Positions 27,094 to 37,481 of a stretch of DNA of 64,000 bases are shown piece by piece (positions within the stretch are counted from its first letter, which is position 1; the number at the start of each line of letters is the position of its first letter). The DNA comes from Thermococcus thioreducens (GTDB lineage: Archaea > Methanobacteriota_B > Thermococci > Thermococcales > Thermococcaceae). The translations under genes were made by a program, and so were the position numbers. The stretch spans positions 1,674,001 to 1,738,000 of the forward strand of contig NZ_CP015105.1 in assembly GCF_002214545.1 (NCBI RefSeq), written 5' to 3'. The notes under the pieces were generated by a model. It was not told the DNA's origin, did no database searches, and was given only the letters and a program-made list of their open reading frames with translations.

Positions 27094-27260
27094 GGCCTTT
27101 ACCCCACTGCCCCCTTTCTGCGAACGTTTTTTAGTCTTTTCCCATCGGGGCCGAGAATCCTTCCGAGTATTGAACCAAAGGTTAACAACAGATTTATAAG
27201 CACCCAAAGTTGTGAACCATTAGATGTCCAACTTTGAACCCATGCACGGAGGTGTTCATT

Positions 27261-29572
<2,312 letters not shown>

Positions 29573-29664
29573 GCCTCTCTTCTTTTTTCAACTACCCCCC
29601 AGTAGTTAACTTCTGCCCCAGTAGTTGAGGCACATTTATCAAAGTTCCAAGAGGAGTAGTTCTA

Positions 29665-29727
29665 AGGCGATGACGAGCCCTGGAGTGGCTGAGGGATAAT
29701 ATGATGATGGGCATACTGGCCGAGCCG
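29665..29727 (+). ncRNA. Candidate C/D box guide RNA (first of pair)
   Basis: A C box GCGATGA at 29667, a D' CTGA at 29689, a C' ATGATGA at 29701 and a D-like CCGA at 29720 frame two guide stretches of 15 and 12 bases. The last box differs from the usual CTGA by one base, which lowers the call. The region between nfnB and the next gene is otherwise empty. Fibrillarin and Nop5, the protein partners, are encoded at 55-57 kb. Confidence 0.5.
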
Positions 29728-29762
29728 CTAGGCTTTTAACATCTTTGATGAGAGGAAAAAGC

Positions 29763-29834
29763 GGGCGATGAAGACCTCTAGGGTATCTGAGACCGCGCTC
29801 CGCGCGGAAAAATGATGACGGTCAAGAACTGAGC
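29763..29834 (+). ncRNA. Candidate C/D box guide RNA (second of pair)
   Basis: C box GCGATGA (29765), D' CTGA (29787), C' ATGATGA (29812) and D CTGA (29829) appear in order. The guides are about 15 and 10 bases. Between D' and C' a GC-rich hairpin CCGCGCTCCGCGCGG is inserted, longer than the usual 3-5 base spacer. Its 3' end touches the end of the convergent gene. Confidence 0.6.
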
Positions 29835-30176
29835 TCAACCCTCTTCAATTTCCTCGATTTCTCCAAGCATCTCCTCGAACTTCTTGAAGTCCTCTGTCTT
29901 CGCTAGGAGTGTAACGAACTCGTCTATCTCGGACTTCTCAAGGAAGGCCCCCGCCAGGAGCTTCCCCGTATAGCGGTTGTTCTTTATCTCCCAGAACATG
30001 TAGAACTCGGGGAAGTTCTCCTTGATCTTCCGATAGGCAACGCCGTACTTGGAGTCCTTCAGCGGGTTCTGCTCGAGGTAGAAGTGGCCGGGCTCGAGCT
30101 CGATCATGTGTAGAACCGCTCCCCTCTTCGTTTTCACGAGCTTTACCTTGACATCCCATTCTTTGAGAACCCTCAC
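29835..30176 (-). CDS. Conserved small protein, unknown
   Basis: The 113-residue, soluble protein has an alpha/beta pattern (VKVKLVKTKRGAVLHMIELEPG, then helices to an acidic end). I do not recognise it. GGTGG lies five bases before the chosen GTG. The gcvH gene ends 73 bases upstream on the same strand; both may share a transcript. Confidence 0.65.
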   Translation of the reverse strand: MRVLKEWDVKVKLVKTKRGAVLHMIELEPGHFYLEQNPLKDSKYGVAYRKIKENFPEFYMFWEIKNNRYTGKLLAGAFLEKSEIDEFVTLLAKTEDFKKFEEMLGEIEEIEEG

Positions 30177-30249
30177 GAAAACCACCAAAAACTAATCGGC
30201 GTCCAGATACTTAAGGGTTCCGAGCTGAGAAGAGAAAAGTTGGAAGGCC

Positions 30250-30654
30250 TCAAAGGCTCTCAAGGTACTCGGCGTAGGCCTTCGCGTCCATAAGCTCGCC
30301 GAGCTCCTCGTCGAGGTTGCTCGGATTGAGCTTGGCGATCCAGTTCTCGTAGGGGTCCTCGTTGATGAGCTCGGGACTGTCCTCAAGCTCTTCGTTGACC
30401 TCTATGACCTCGCCGCTAACGGGAGCGTAGACTTCACTCACAGCTTTGACGCTCTCAAGCTCACAGAGAACCTCGCCCTTGCTGACCTCCTTCCCAACCT
30501 CCGGGAGCTCGACGTAGGCAAGGTCGCCGAGCTCCTTCTGGGCGTAGTCGCTTATTCCGACGAGAACAGTCCCATCATCGAGAACCTGAACCCACTCGTG
30601 GTCTTTGGTGTAGTAAAGGCCTTCCTTGACCTTGTATTCCCCAACCTCAATCAT
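30250..30654 (-). CDS. gcvH: Glycine cleavage system H protein
   Basis: GcvH carries the aminomethyl group on a lipoyl-lysine between the P, T and L enzymes. The lipoyl domain has the target lysine in LCELESVKAVSEVYAP near residue 65, with VGISDYAQKELGDLAYVELP before it. At 134 residues it is standard. GGTGAT precedes the ATG; an ATG nine bases upstream is part of the site. No gcvP or gcvT is nearby, so it may also serve other lipoyl transfers. Confidence 0.94.
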   Translation of the reverse strand: MIEVGEYKVKEGLYYTKDHEWVQVLDDGTVLVGISDYAQKELGDLAYVELPEVGKEVSKGEVLCELESVKAVSEVYAPVSGEVIEVNEELEDSPELINEDPYENWIAKLNPSNLDEELGELMDAKAYAEYLESL

Positions 30655-30796
30655 GAGCATCACCGTTTTTCCCTACGCGGGCAGAGATTTAAACCTTTCC
30701 CCGGAAAAAGCTTAGCCGCAGGGTGGGGGAAGACCACCGAGGATGCCTGGGTTTGGAGGCCGTTTTTTCGAACTTGTTTCATATTTTTGGGCAACA

Positions 30797-30814
30797 GTTT
30801 TGCATCTGCAAAAC
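30797..30814 (+). promoter_or_regulatory. Perfect 18-bp palindrome directly upstream of the Mrp operon TATA box
   Basis: GTTTTGCATCTGCAAAAC is an 8-bp inverted repeat with a two-base centre. It ends where a TATA-like CCGTTATAACC begins (about 30814-30824), and the mnhE ATG follows 32 bases after the palindrome. A site just upstream of the core promoter would suit an activator. No factor is known to me for this sequence. Confidence 0.6.
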
Positions 30815-30845
30815 CGTTATAACCTCTCAATCACTAAAATACCAC

Positions 30846-31451
30846 ATGAGCCGCGTCCCCTTTTACCTCAAGGAGAGGCTCGAAGGCCTGAGGGAAAGGG
30901 TTATCCACGAAGGGTTTGAGGCCTCAAAGCTCCCGCCCTGGGAAAGGGTCGTCATAACGTGGGTCGTCCTTATGGCCTTCTGGGTGGTGATAACCGGGAG
31001 CCCCAGAGCGGGGGATTTGGCCCTAGGCGCGGCCGTTACCTTGATGATAGCGGCTTTCATGCGCGACCTGCTCACGGAGGACATACGCAGGACGGGGCAC
31101 ATCGTCGAGAAGCTCCTGTACTTTGCGTTCATATACCTCCCGCAGTACCTCGTGATAATGGCCTTTCGCCTGCTGGAGAGCAACCTGAAGGTGGCAAAGA
31201 ACGTAATTTTCATGGACATCAACCCGGGGATAGTCAAGATAAAGAGCGACCTCCACTCAGATACGGGAATAGCCATACTGGCCAACTCAATAACCCTGAC
31301 CCCTGGGACGCTCACCCTTGACGTCAGCAAAAAGCTCGGCGAGACCTACCTCTACGTCCACTGGATAGACCTGGAGACACTCAACCGCGAGAAGGCCGGA
31401 GAAAAGATAAAGGGGGACATCGAGGAATGGCTCAAGAAGGTCTTCTGGTGA
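30846..31451 (+). CDS. mnhE: Mrp-type Na+/H+ antiporter subunit E
   Basis: The 201-residue protein has two or three N-terminal spans (about residues 35-75 and 95-115), then the cytoplasmic NVIFMDINPGIVKIKSDLHSDTGIAILANSITLTPGTLTLDV domain that defines MnhE, ending in Trp. It opens a run of eight overlapping genes and starts close to the TATA-like element; the RNA leader is short. Without the membrane hydrogenase beside it, the module probably exchanges Na+ for H+ on its own. Confidence 0.92.
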   Translation: MSRVPFYLKERLEGLRERVIHEGFEASKLPPWERVVITWVVLMAFWVVITGSPRAGDLALGAAVTLMIAAFMRDLLTEDIRRTGHIVEKLLYFAFIYLPQYLVIMAFRLLESNLKVAKNVIFMDINPGIVKIKSDLHSDTGIAILANSITLTPGTLTLDVSKKLGETYLYVHWIDLETLNREKAGEKIKGDIEEWLKKVFW

Positions 31452-31699
31452 GCGCTTTCTACGTCCTCGTCTTCACGGCGATGCTGATAGCCTACCGCGT
31501 GGTTAGGGGACAGACCCTGCCAGACAGGATAGTGGGCCTGAACACGATAACGACGAAGGTGGTCGTCATAATAGCTGTCGTTTCAGTCATGAGAGAAGAG
31601 TACTACCTGATAGACCTCGCGATAGTCCTGCTGATGGTGAACGCCGTCGGCGGGCTTATACTCGCCAAATACATGGAAAGGAGGGCTTTACATGATTGA
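31448..31699 (+). CDS. mnhF: Mrp-type antiporter subunit F
   Basis: An 83-residue protein with three spans. The LPDRIVGLNTITTKVVVIIAV segment near residue 23 is the family signature. It starts at a GTG overlapping the mnhE stop (GTGA) and overlaps mnhG by eight bases. Confidence 0.9.
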   Translation: MSAFYVLVFTAMLIAYRVVRGQTLPDRIVGLNTITTKVVVIIAVVSVMREEYYLIDLAIVLLMVNAVGGLILAKYMERRALHD

Positions 31700-32006
31700 G
31701 ATAATCCTCCTGCTGTTTGGAGAGGCCGTCATGGTCTTCGGGGCTCTGGGGATACTCCGCTTCCCCGACGTTTACACTCGCCTCCACGCGGCCACTAAGT
31801 GTGACACAGGGGGAGCGATGAGCATAATCCTGGCCCTAATCCTGATAATGGACGCCCCCGCAGTGGTCAGGGCCAAGTTCTTGGTTTTGGCCTTCCTGAT
31901 AGCGATGATAAACCCCATGGTGAGCCACGCCATAGCGAGGGGGGCCTATAGATACGGTGTGAAGCCTAAGGTAGTGGTGGATATGTATGCTTGGGACAAT
32001 CCTTGA
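31692..32006 (+). CDS. mnhG: Mrp-type antiporter subunit G
   Basis: The 104-residue protein has three spans and the MnhG signature FPDVYTRLHAATKCDTGGAMSII near residue 25. It overlaps the genes on both sides, so it is translated in line with them. Confidence 0.9.
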   Translation: MIEIILLLFGEAVMVFGALGILRFPDVYTRLHAATKCDTGGAMSIILALILIMDAPAVVRAKFLVLAFLIAMINPMVSHAIARGAYRYGVKPKVVVDMYAWDNP

Positions 32007-32217
32007 CGTGGTCTTCATAGCGATGATACTGCTGGCCATAGCAGTCGTTGAAGAGAAGAACCTGGTTAGTGCGGTCGTTAAATACTCTCTCCTCAGCCTG
32101 CTGTTCGTCTTGGCACTCTTCGAGCTTAAGGCACCGGATGTAGCACTCTCGGCGATAGTCGTCGGTGCGGTGGTTATAGGCGTCTTCCTCTTCACGATAG
32201 AGGAGGTGACGCGGTGA
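31987..32217 (+). CDS. DUF4040 membrane subunit (MbhD-like, MrpA C-terminal part)
   Basis: The 76-residue protein has two or three spans and KYSLLSLLFVLALFELKAPDVALSAIVVGAVV, the DUF4040 core found in the MbhD subunit of membrane hydrogenase and in the C-terminal half of MrpA. Together with the next gene it replaces that half. It overlaps its neighbours by 20 and 4 bases. Confidence 0.88.
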   Translation: MLGTILDVVFIAMILLAIAVVEEKNLVSAVVKYSLLSLLFVLALFELKAPDVALSAIVVGAVVIGVFLFTIEEVTR

Positions 32218-32456
32218 GGACTATAGCTCTGCCCCTGACCCTGGCCCTGGGGGCGTTCCTGCTTGGCCTGAGCTACTCTCCCTCCTACGGCGGAAGCTAC
32301 GCATACTACGTCGCCAACTGGGGGGAGATCGGGATACCCAACCTTGTCTCGGCCATCTTAGCTGGCTGGAGGGCCTACGACAGCCTTGGCGAGGCGAGCC
32401 TTCTCTTTACCGCGGTCATAGGCTTTTACCTGCTCCTCGGGGGGAAGAAGAAATGA
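32214..32456 (+). CDS. MbhE-like membrane subunit (MrpA C-terminal part)
   Basis: This 80-residue protein has a first span near residues 5-22, then NLVSAILAGWRAYDSLGEASLLFTAVIGF, the conserved segment of MbhE and the end of MrpA. It starts with GTG inside the previous stop and overlaps mnhB by four bases. Confidence 0.87.
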   Translation: MRTIALPLTLALGAFLLGLSYSPSYGGSYAYYVANWGEIGIPNLVSAILAGWRAYDSLGEASLLFTAVIGFYLLLGGKKK

Positions 32457-32854
32457 AGATGAGCGTTGTCGTGAGGAGCACCACCAAGATGATAAGCCCG
32501 TTCCTTGTAACATACGCCGCTTATCTCATGCTCTACGGCCATCTGAGCCCGGGGGGCGGCTTTCAGGGCGGGGTGATTCTCGCGGTGGCTGTGATACTCC
32601 TCATAACCGCCCACGGCTACAAGAAGGTCAGGAAGAGGTTCAAGTTCAACTGGGCGAGCCTGATAGAGAGCTCCGCGGGAGCGATGCTCGTGCTCCTTGG
32701 AATCGCCGGGGTGGCCTTCGGGGGCTTTTACGCTAATTTCCTGCCGACGGAGGGCGGCATAATACCCCCCTTCAACGTCATAGTGGGCCTTGAGGTCGGT
32801 GCCGCCTTCACCTTCGTCTTCTACATACTGCTGAGGTGGGTCGAAAGTGATTAG
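32453..32854 (+). CDS. mnhB: Mrp-type antiporter subunit B
   Basis: The 133-residue protein has four spans with LSPGGGFQGGVILAVAVILL near residue 33, the MnhB signature, and ends with VGLEVGAAFTFVFYILLRWV. It overlaps both neighbours. Confidence 0.9.
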   Translation: MKMSVVVRSTTKMISPFLVTYAAYLMLYGHLSPGGGFQGGVILAVAVILLITAHGYKKVRKRFKFNWASLIESSAGAMLVLLGIAGVAFGGFYANFLPTEGGIIPPFNVIVGLEVGAAFTFVFYILLRWVESD

Positions 32855-33137
32855 CCCGGAGCAGGCGGGAGTTATCATAATGCTGGTAGGGATATACGGC
32901 CTGATGGCGAAGAGGGAGCCTATAAAGCTGGTGCTCTCCATAAACGTGGTCTCCCTTGGCCTGGTGCTCTTCTTCATCGGCCTAGCATACTCCCCGGGAA
33001 GGGACGTCCCGATAATGCCGACGGATCCTGTCGACCCGCTCCCGGCGACGCTGATGCTGACGACGCTTGTCGTCGACGTCGCCATAACGTCGCTCGCGCT
33101 GGCAATAGTAATCCGCATGAGGAGGGATAGCCTGTGA
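32847..33137 (+). CDS. mnhC: Mrp-type antiporter subunit C
   Basis: This 96-residue protein resembles NuoK: GIYGLMAKREPIKLVLSINVVSLGLVLFFIG, then DPLPATLMLTTLVVDVAITSLALAI. Three spans are predicted. It starts with GTG inside mnhB and overlaps mnhD by four bases. Confidence 0.9.
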   Translation: MISPEQAGVIIMLVGIYGLMAKREPIKLVLSINVVSLGLVLFFIGLAYSPGRDVPIMPTDPVDPLPATLMLTTLVVDVAITSLALAIVIRMRRDSL

Positions 33138-34636
33138 TTCCGCTGATGGTAGCTTTTCCGCTCCTGTTTGGGTTCATAATCGTCATCTTGGACACCCTGC
33201 GGGCGAGGAAGGTTTTAATAAAGGCCGCGTTCATTACCGGGGCGGTCCTACCGGCGGGGATATTCGTTCTCGACAACGGAAAGGCCGAGATAGTCGGGGG
33301 CTGGAGCAGGGTAGCTGGGATAGAGGTCGGAATCGGTGGAATCAATGAACCTTTCATCGCGGGGGAGCTTATGCTCTTCACGGTCGTTGCCCTCTATTCC
33401 ATCTCCTACTTTGATTTCAGGGATAAGAAAACTCCCAAGGCCCTCGTCCTGTTCCTCCTGATGCACTCCGGCCTGCTGGGGGCCTTTATAGCCAGGGACT
33501 TCTTTAACTTCTACATCTACATGGAGATCGCCTCGGTTTCTGCCTTTGCCCTGGTGGCCTTCTCTGATGACCCCGGTTCGAAAAAGGCTGCCTTTAAGTA
33601 CCTTATCCTATCCCTCCTCGCCTCATACCTCTTCATCTTCGCGATAGGCCTGATATATATGGAGACTGGCTATCTCAACATCGAGCTTATTGCAGAAAAC
33701 GCCCTCCCGAGCAGGGAGCTTAACGTTGCCCTCGGGATAGCCTTTGCATCGCTCCTCCTGAAGGCGGGCATATTCCCCCTCCACGGCTGGCTGCCAAATG
33801 CTCATTCCGTCGCGTCAACACCCGCCAGTGCCCTGTTGAGCGGGATAGTAGTAAAGGCCCCCGCGTACGGCATGATACTGCTGTTCTCGGCCATGCCCGT
33901 TGGGGAGAGCCTGAAAACCGTCGCCTTGGCCGTGGCAGTTGCGTCGATATTTTTCGGCATAGTTATGATGCTCCCCCAGAGGGATGCGAAGCGCTTCCTC
34001 GCGTACTCCACGGTCTCCCAGATGGGGTACGTGCTCCTTGGGATAGCCACCTTCAACTTTACGGGGGCGGCTTACTACGCCCTGGCGCATTCCCTGGCCA
34101 AGGGGGGCCTCTTCCTGGGCGTCGGTAGTCTCGGAAGGAAGTCGAGGAAACTCGGGGAGTTCGGCTACAGGAACGCTCCGCTCATGGCTTTCTCCGTGCT
34201 CATGCTCAGCCTCGCCATAGGCGGAATTTCACCCCTAATAGGTTCCTACGCGAAGGGACTGCTTTCGTCCAGTCTCCCCGGAGGCTGGGACTGGCTTACC
34301 CCCCTCGGAACCCTTGGAACGATGATTGCATTTACCGGACTGAACTACCGCCTCTCAAAGGCAGAAAGCCCCGAGACTAGGCCCTCCTGGAGGCTCTCTG
34401 CTCTAGCGCTCGCGCTCCTTACTCTGGGTGGAGGCATATACCTCGGGGCAGGTATTAAGCCCGCCGATCTGGTCTACATTGCCTCCGCGGTGCCAGGGTT
34501 CTTTGCGCTGAAAAAGCTGGGAATTCCGGCGGTAGAACTGGAGGTAAAAAGAAACCGCGTGGGGGAGGAGATAAACATGCTGACAGCGGTCTTTGTGGCC
34601 TTTATGCTGGTGGTGCTCCTACTCCAGTGGTCTTAG
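33134..34636 (+). CDS. mnhD: Mrp-type antiporter subunit D (NuoL/M/N family)
   Basis: The 500-residue protein has about fourteen spans. The proton-channel elements include the Glu in YMEIASVSAFALVAF near residue 130, Lys in LLKAGIFPLHGWLPNAHSVA near residue 215, and the MGYVLLGIATF segment. It closes the antiporter run. No hydrogenase small or large subunit follows, unlike mbh clusters; the next gene points the other way and overlaps it by 18 bases. Confidence 0.93.
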   Translation: MIPLMVAFPLLFGFIIVILDTLRARKVLIKAAFITGAVLPAGIFVLDNGKAEIVGGWSRVAGIEVGIGGINEPFIAGELMLFTVVALYSISYFDFRDKKTPKALVLFLLMHSGLLGAFIARDFFNFYIYMEIASVSAFALVAFSDDPGSKKAAFKYLILSLLASYLFIFAIGLIYMETGYLNIELIAENALPSRELNVALGIAFASLLLKAGIFPLHGWLPNAHSVASTPASALLSGIVVKAPAYGMILLFSAMPVGESLKTVALAVAVASIFFGIVMMLPQRDAKRFLAYSTVSQMGYVLLGIATFNFTGAAYYALAHSLAKGGLFLGVGSLGRKSRKLGEFGYRNAPLMAFSVLMLSLAIGGISPLIGSYAKGLLSSSLPGGWDWLTPLGTLGTMIAFTGLNYRLSKAESPETRPSWRLSALALALLTLGGGIYLGAGIKPADLVYIASAVPGFFALKKLGIPAVELEVKRNRVGEEINMLTAVFVAFMLVVLLLQWS

Positions 34637-35026
34637 AGTGACCTCCCTCACGACGTCCAGCCCTTCAAGCTCCGACCCAAGCTCTTCCAGCGTGCCGCTC
34701 ATCCCGCTTACATCTATGACCGCGACTATTCCGGCCAGCTCTATGCCCTCAAGCTCCTCGGCCTCGCTGAAGAGTATGTTCGCCCCATGTTTCCCGAAAA
34801 GTCCGCTTATCTTGGCAAGAACGCCGGGTCTGTCCTCCACTATGAGCTCCACTTCCACGAGCTTCTTTCCGGGGAGGGCTATTCGCTCCATGTGAACCTC
34901 GTTGAGGTCGGTGTCTATCTCCAGAAGGAAGTACGCACCCTCAACGATTCCCAGTTCGTACGCGTAATCCTTGGGCAGCTCCACCTTGCCGTTCTCCCTT
35001 ATCCTCACTATCTCATAGTGCCTCAT
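34619..35026 (-). CDS. AbrB-like/ACT domain fusion protein
   Basis: Residues 1-50 look like a SpoVT/AbrB swapped-hairpin domain (IRENGKVELPKDYAYELGIVEGAYF) and residues 57-135 like an ACT domain (VEVELIVEDRPGVLAKISGLFGKHGANIL). The ACT part would sense an amino acid and the AbrB part bind DNA. This makes a one-component regulator plausible; the target is unknown. It overlaps mnhD convergently. Confidence 0.8.
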   Translation of the reverse strand: MRHYEIVRIRENGKVELPKDYAYELGIVEGAYFLLEIDTDLNEVHMERIALPGKKLVEVELIVEDRPGVLAKISGLFGKHGANILFSEAEELEGIELAGIVAVIDVSGMSGTLEELGSELEGLDVVREVTLRPLE

Positions 35027-35103
35027 AGTTGGAGCTATCCTCCCACAGAATAAAAGCCTTGCCTGGCGGAAGGATTATTAACCCACCGCCGTAATGAACC
35101 AGC

Positions 35104-36252
35104 ATGGAAATCATAGGGTACGTGTTTGTCATCATAGCCTTCGCAAGACTGCTCGCTGAAGGCTTTGAGAGGCTGGGCTATCCCGGGTTCCTTGGTGAGA
35201 TAACGGCAGGGATGATACTCAGCGCCGTCCTGCTTGAGATGCCGAGGGATCAGATGCTCCTCATGGCGGAGCTCGGCCTGTTCTTCCTGATGATCTCGGC
35301 AGGTCTGGAGGTAACTCCAGAAGAACTCCACTACGCCGGGAAGAAGACCCTCCCCCTATACGCGGTCACTTACCTGGTCATGCTGATGGTCACGCTCCCC
35401 TTCACAGGGTGGGAGCTTAACTCTGACTCCCTTATCGTTGCGGCGATAATTTCAACGGCTTCAGCCCCTATAGTCCTGAGGCTCAAGAGGTTCTTCGGGG
35501 AGGACTTTATCCATGTGGCACTATCCTACGCGGTCATAAGCGAGATAATGAGCCTCTTCATAGTCTACGTGATGGTCAGGATACACGAGACCCCCGGGGA
35601 CTACATGCCCGTCGTTGAGAGCATACTGAAGGATGCCGTCTTCATAGGCGTCCTCATGTACGTTAACTACATAATAGGAATAAAGCACAAGGTCATGATA
35701 ATACGCTTCCTCCGCAGGCTCAAGAGCGACGAGGCTGTTTTTGGCCTCTTCATGGTGCTCTCCACATCTCTCGCATTTATCAGCGACGAGATAGGCCTTC
35801 ACTTCAGCATAGGCGGGTTCATGGCGGGCCTCATGATGCACAGCGACTTGGTTGGAACTAAGCAGTACGACCGGCTCACAACCATAGTCAGCGGCGTCAC
35901 CTACGGCATCTTTGCCCCGATATTCTTCGCATGGCGCGGTCTCAACTTCGAGACGGAGCTGTCCTTCGTGGTCGTGGAGTTCTTCGTCCTAGTTTATACC
36001 GTGAGACTGCTCCTTTCTACAGTAATGGTGAGGCATGGTGACCTTTCAACGTCAGTCGTGAGGGGTGCCGGGATAGCCAGCTTCGGCGTCCTCGGCCTGC
36101 TCGTTGGTGAAATAGGCTTCGTTTCAGGAGTTTTAAGCCAGCACATGTACGCAATGGCATCCCTCGCCAGCGTCCTTGGAATCTTCACCTCGGCCACTCT
36201 GGGAAGGGCGGTCAACCATTACCAATCAAAATCCTCCGAAAGCGTAGCTTGA
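35104..36252 (+). CDS. Cation:proton antiporter, CPA2 (Kef/NapA-like)
   Basis: The 382-residue membrane protein has twelve or so spans. LGEITAGMILSAVLL near residue 30, ISTASAPIVLRLKRF near residue 119 and FSIGGFMAGLMMHSD near residue 236 mark the antiporter core. No regulatory domain follows, so it is a short Kef/NapA-type form. Substrate Na+ or K+ cannot be told. Confidence 0.88.
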   Translation: MEIIGYVFVIIAFARLLAEGFERLGYPGFLGEITAGMILSAVLLEMPRDQMLLMAELGLFFLMISAGLEVTPEELHYAGKKTLPLYAVTYLVMLMVTLPFTGWELNSDSLIVAAIISTASAPIVLRLKRFFGEDFIHVALSYAVISEIMSLFIVYVMVRIHETPGDYMPVVESILKDAVFIGVLMYVNYIIGIKHKVMIIRFLRRLKSDEAVFGLFMVLSTSLAFISDEIGLHFSIGGFMAGLMMHSDLVGTKQYDRLTTIVSGVTYGIFAPIFFAWRGLNFETELSFVVVEFFVLVYTVRLLLSTVMVRHGDLSTSVVRGAGIASFGVLGLLVGEIGFVSGVLSQHMYAMASLASVLGIFTSATLGRAVNHYQSKSSESVA

Positions 36253-36418
36253 TGCGAATTCGGGGGTGAGGCCGGTCATCCAACCCCAATAACGCCTATA
36301 ATCCCCTCTTTCCAATATAGCGAAACGTTTTTAAGCCCGGCTCTAATTAGCGAGTAGACAAAGCGTCACTTTAGCATATAATCGTCTAACGTGTGAGAAA
36401 AGATAGGAGGAAGCCGAG

Positions 36419-36892
36419 ATGAGCTGGACAACACCAAAGAGAGCTTTTATCGGTGCCGCTGCCGCTGAGGGAGGAACCAAACTCAACGCCTTTGACAACG
36501 CACTCCTCAAGCTCGGCATAGGAAACGTTAACCTCGTTAAGCTCAGCAGTGTTATCCCAGCGCACATCGAGTGGATCGAGGAGGTTCACGATGTCCCGAT
36601 AGGAATGCTCCTTCCGACCGTTTATGCACACATCGAGAGCGACGAGCCGGGTATGACCATCAGCGCTGCCCTGGGAATAGGCATCAGCGAGGGCAACGAG
36701 GGAGGCCTCATTTACGAGTACTCCGGCTACTGCACTAGAGAAGAGGCGGAGGAGATGGTCAGGAAGATGGTCGAGGAGGGCTTTGAGCAGAGGGGCTGGA
36801 AGCTGGCCGAGTTCAAGGTCGCGAGCGCAAGCATAACAGTGAAGGACAGGCCGGCGGCGGCAATAGCCGCGGTCGTGATGTTCCCCTACTGA
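36419..36892 (+). CDS. pdaD: Pyruvoyl-dependent arginine decarboxylase
   Basis: This enzyme makes agmatine, the first step of archaeal polyamine synthesis, and matures by self-cleavage at the Ser-Ser in NLVKLSSVIPAHIEW near residue 43, giving a pyruvoyl group on the C-terminal chain. The Glu in GLIYEYSGY and the length of 157 residues are typical. An aminopropyltransferase gene lies about 600 bases downstream. AGGAGG lies before the ATG. Confidence 0.94.
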   Translation: MSWTTPKRAFIGAAAAEGGTKLNAFDNALLKLGIGNVNLVKLSSVIPAHIEWIEEVHDVPIGMLLPTVYAHIESDEPGMTISAALGIGISEGNEGGLIYEYSGYCTREEAEEMVRKMVEEGFEQRGWKLAEFKVASASITVKDRPAAAIAAVVMFPY

Positions 36893-37383
36893 AGCCCACC
36901 CACCATTTTTATATCTCTCAGGACGAATCCCTTCTCACGTTTCTCAAAGAGGATGTTGTATCTGGTCGTCCCAGAAACCGCCCAGACCTGAACGAACTCA
37001 GTCCCATCGAGCAGATACTCATTCGTCCACAGAATCTCAAGTCCTATGCTCTTAAGGAACTCCGTGGGGGAGGTTCTAAGGACGACCCTGAAGCGTGAAT
37101 CGTCGAACGTCTTCTCGAAGAAGCTCATAATCTCCAGAAAAGCCATGTACGGGTTGGTATCCTCAACGGGATACATGAACTTGACAGAATCCCCGTCGTT
37201 AAATGCCAGCGGATGTCTGCTCCCGTTGAAGGTTATTAGAGAAAGCTCAACGTGCGGGCTATCCTCAGAGAAGTGTATCTCGCCCACAACATGTGGGACG
37301 CCGTACCTTATTCCTTCGTGTATCTCCGGCACAGAGTCCTTAAGGAACTTTAGGAGCTCCTTATGGACTTTCTTCCACCACAT
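36886..37383 (-). CDS. Conserved protein between polyamine genes, unknown
   Basis: The 165-residue soluble protein has an aromatic-rich alpha/beta sequence (HKELLKFLKDSVPEIHEGI, then VPHVVGEIHFSED). I do not recognise a family. It lies between pdaD and the aminopropyltransferase gene, pointing the other way, and overlaps pdaD by seven bases. This order is shared, as far as I recall, with T. kodakarensis (TK0147-TK0149). Confidence 0.68.
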   Translation of the reverse strand: MWWKKVHKELLKFLKDSVPEIHEGIRYGVPHVVGEIHFSEDSPHVELSLITFNGSRHPLAFNDGDSVKFMYPVEDTNPYMAFLEIMSFFEKTFDDSRFRVVLRTSPTEFLKSIGLEILWTNEYLLDGTEFVQVWAVSGTTRYNILFEKREKGFVLRDIKMVGGLQ

Positions 37384-37481
37384 CGTTAAACAGTAGTATA
37401 ACCGCCTTATAAAAATATTCTTGGGGCCAAACGAACCTCAAGGTTTAAAACTCCTCACCCTACCTAAAGGCGGTGAGATTC

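Noticed and set aside
29731-29762. A third TGATGA box between the two guide RNA candidates
   Set aside because: No D box partner at the right distance; probably a chance match in spacer.
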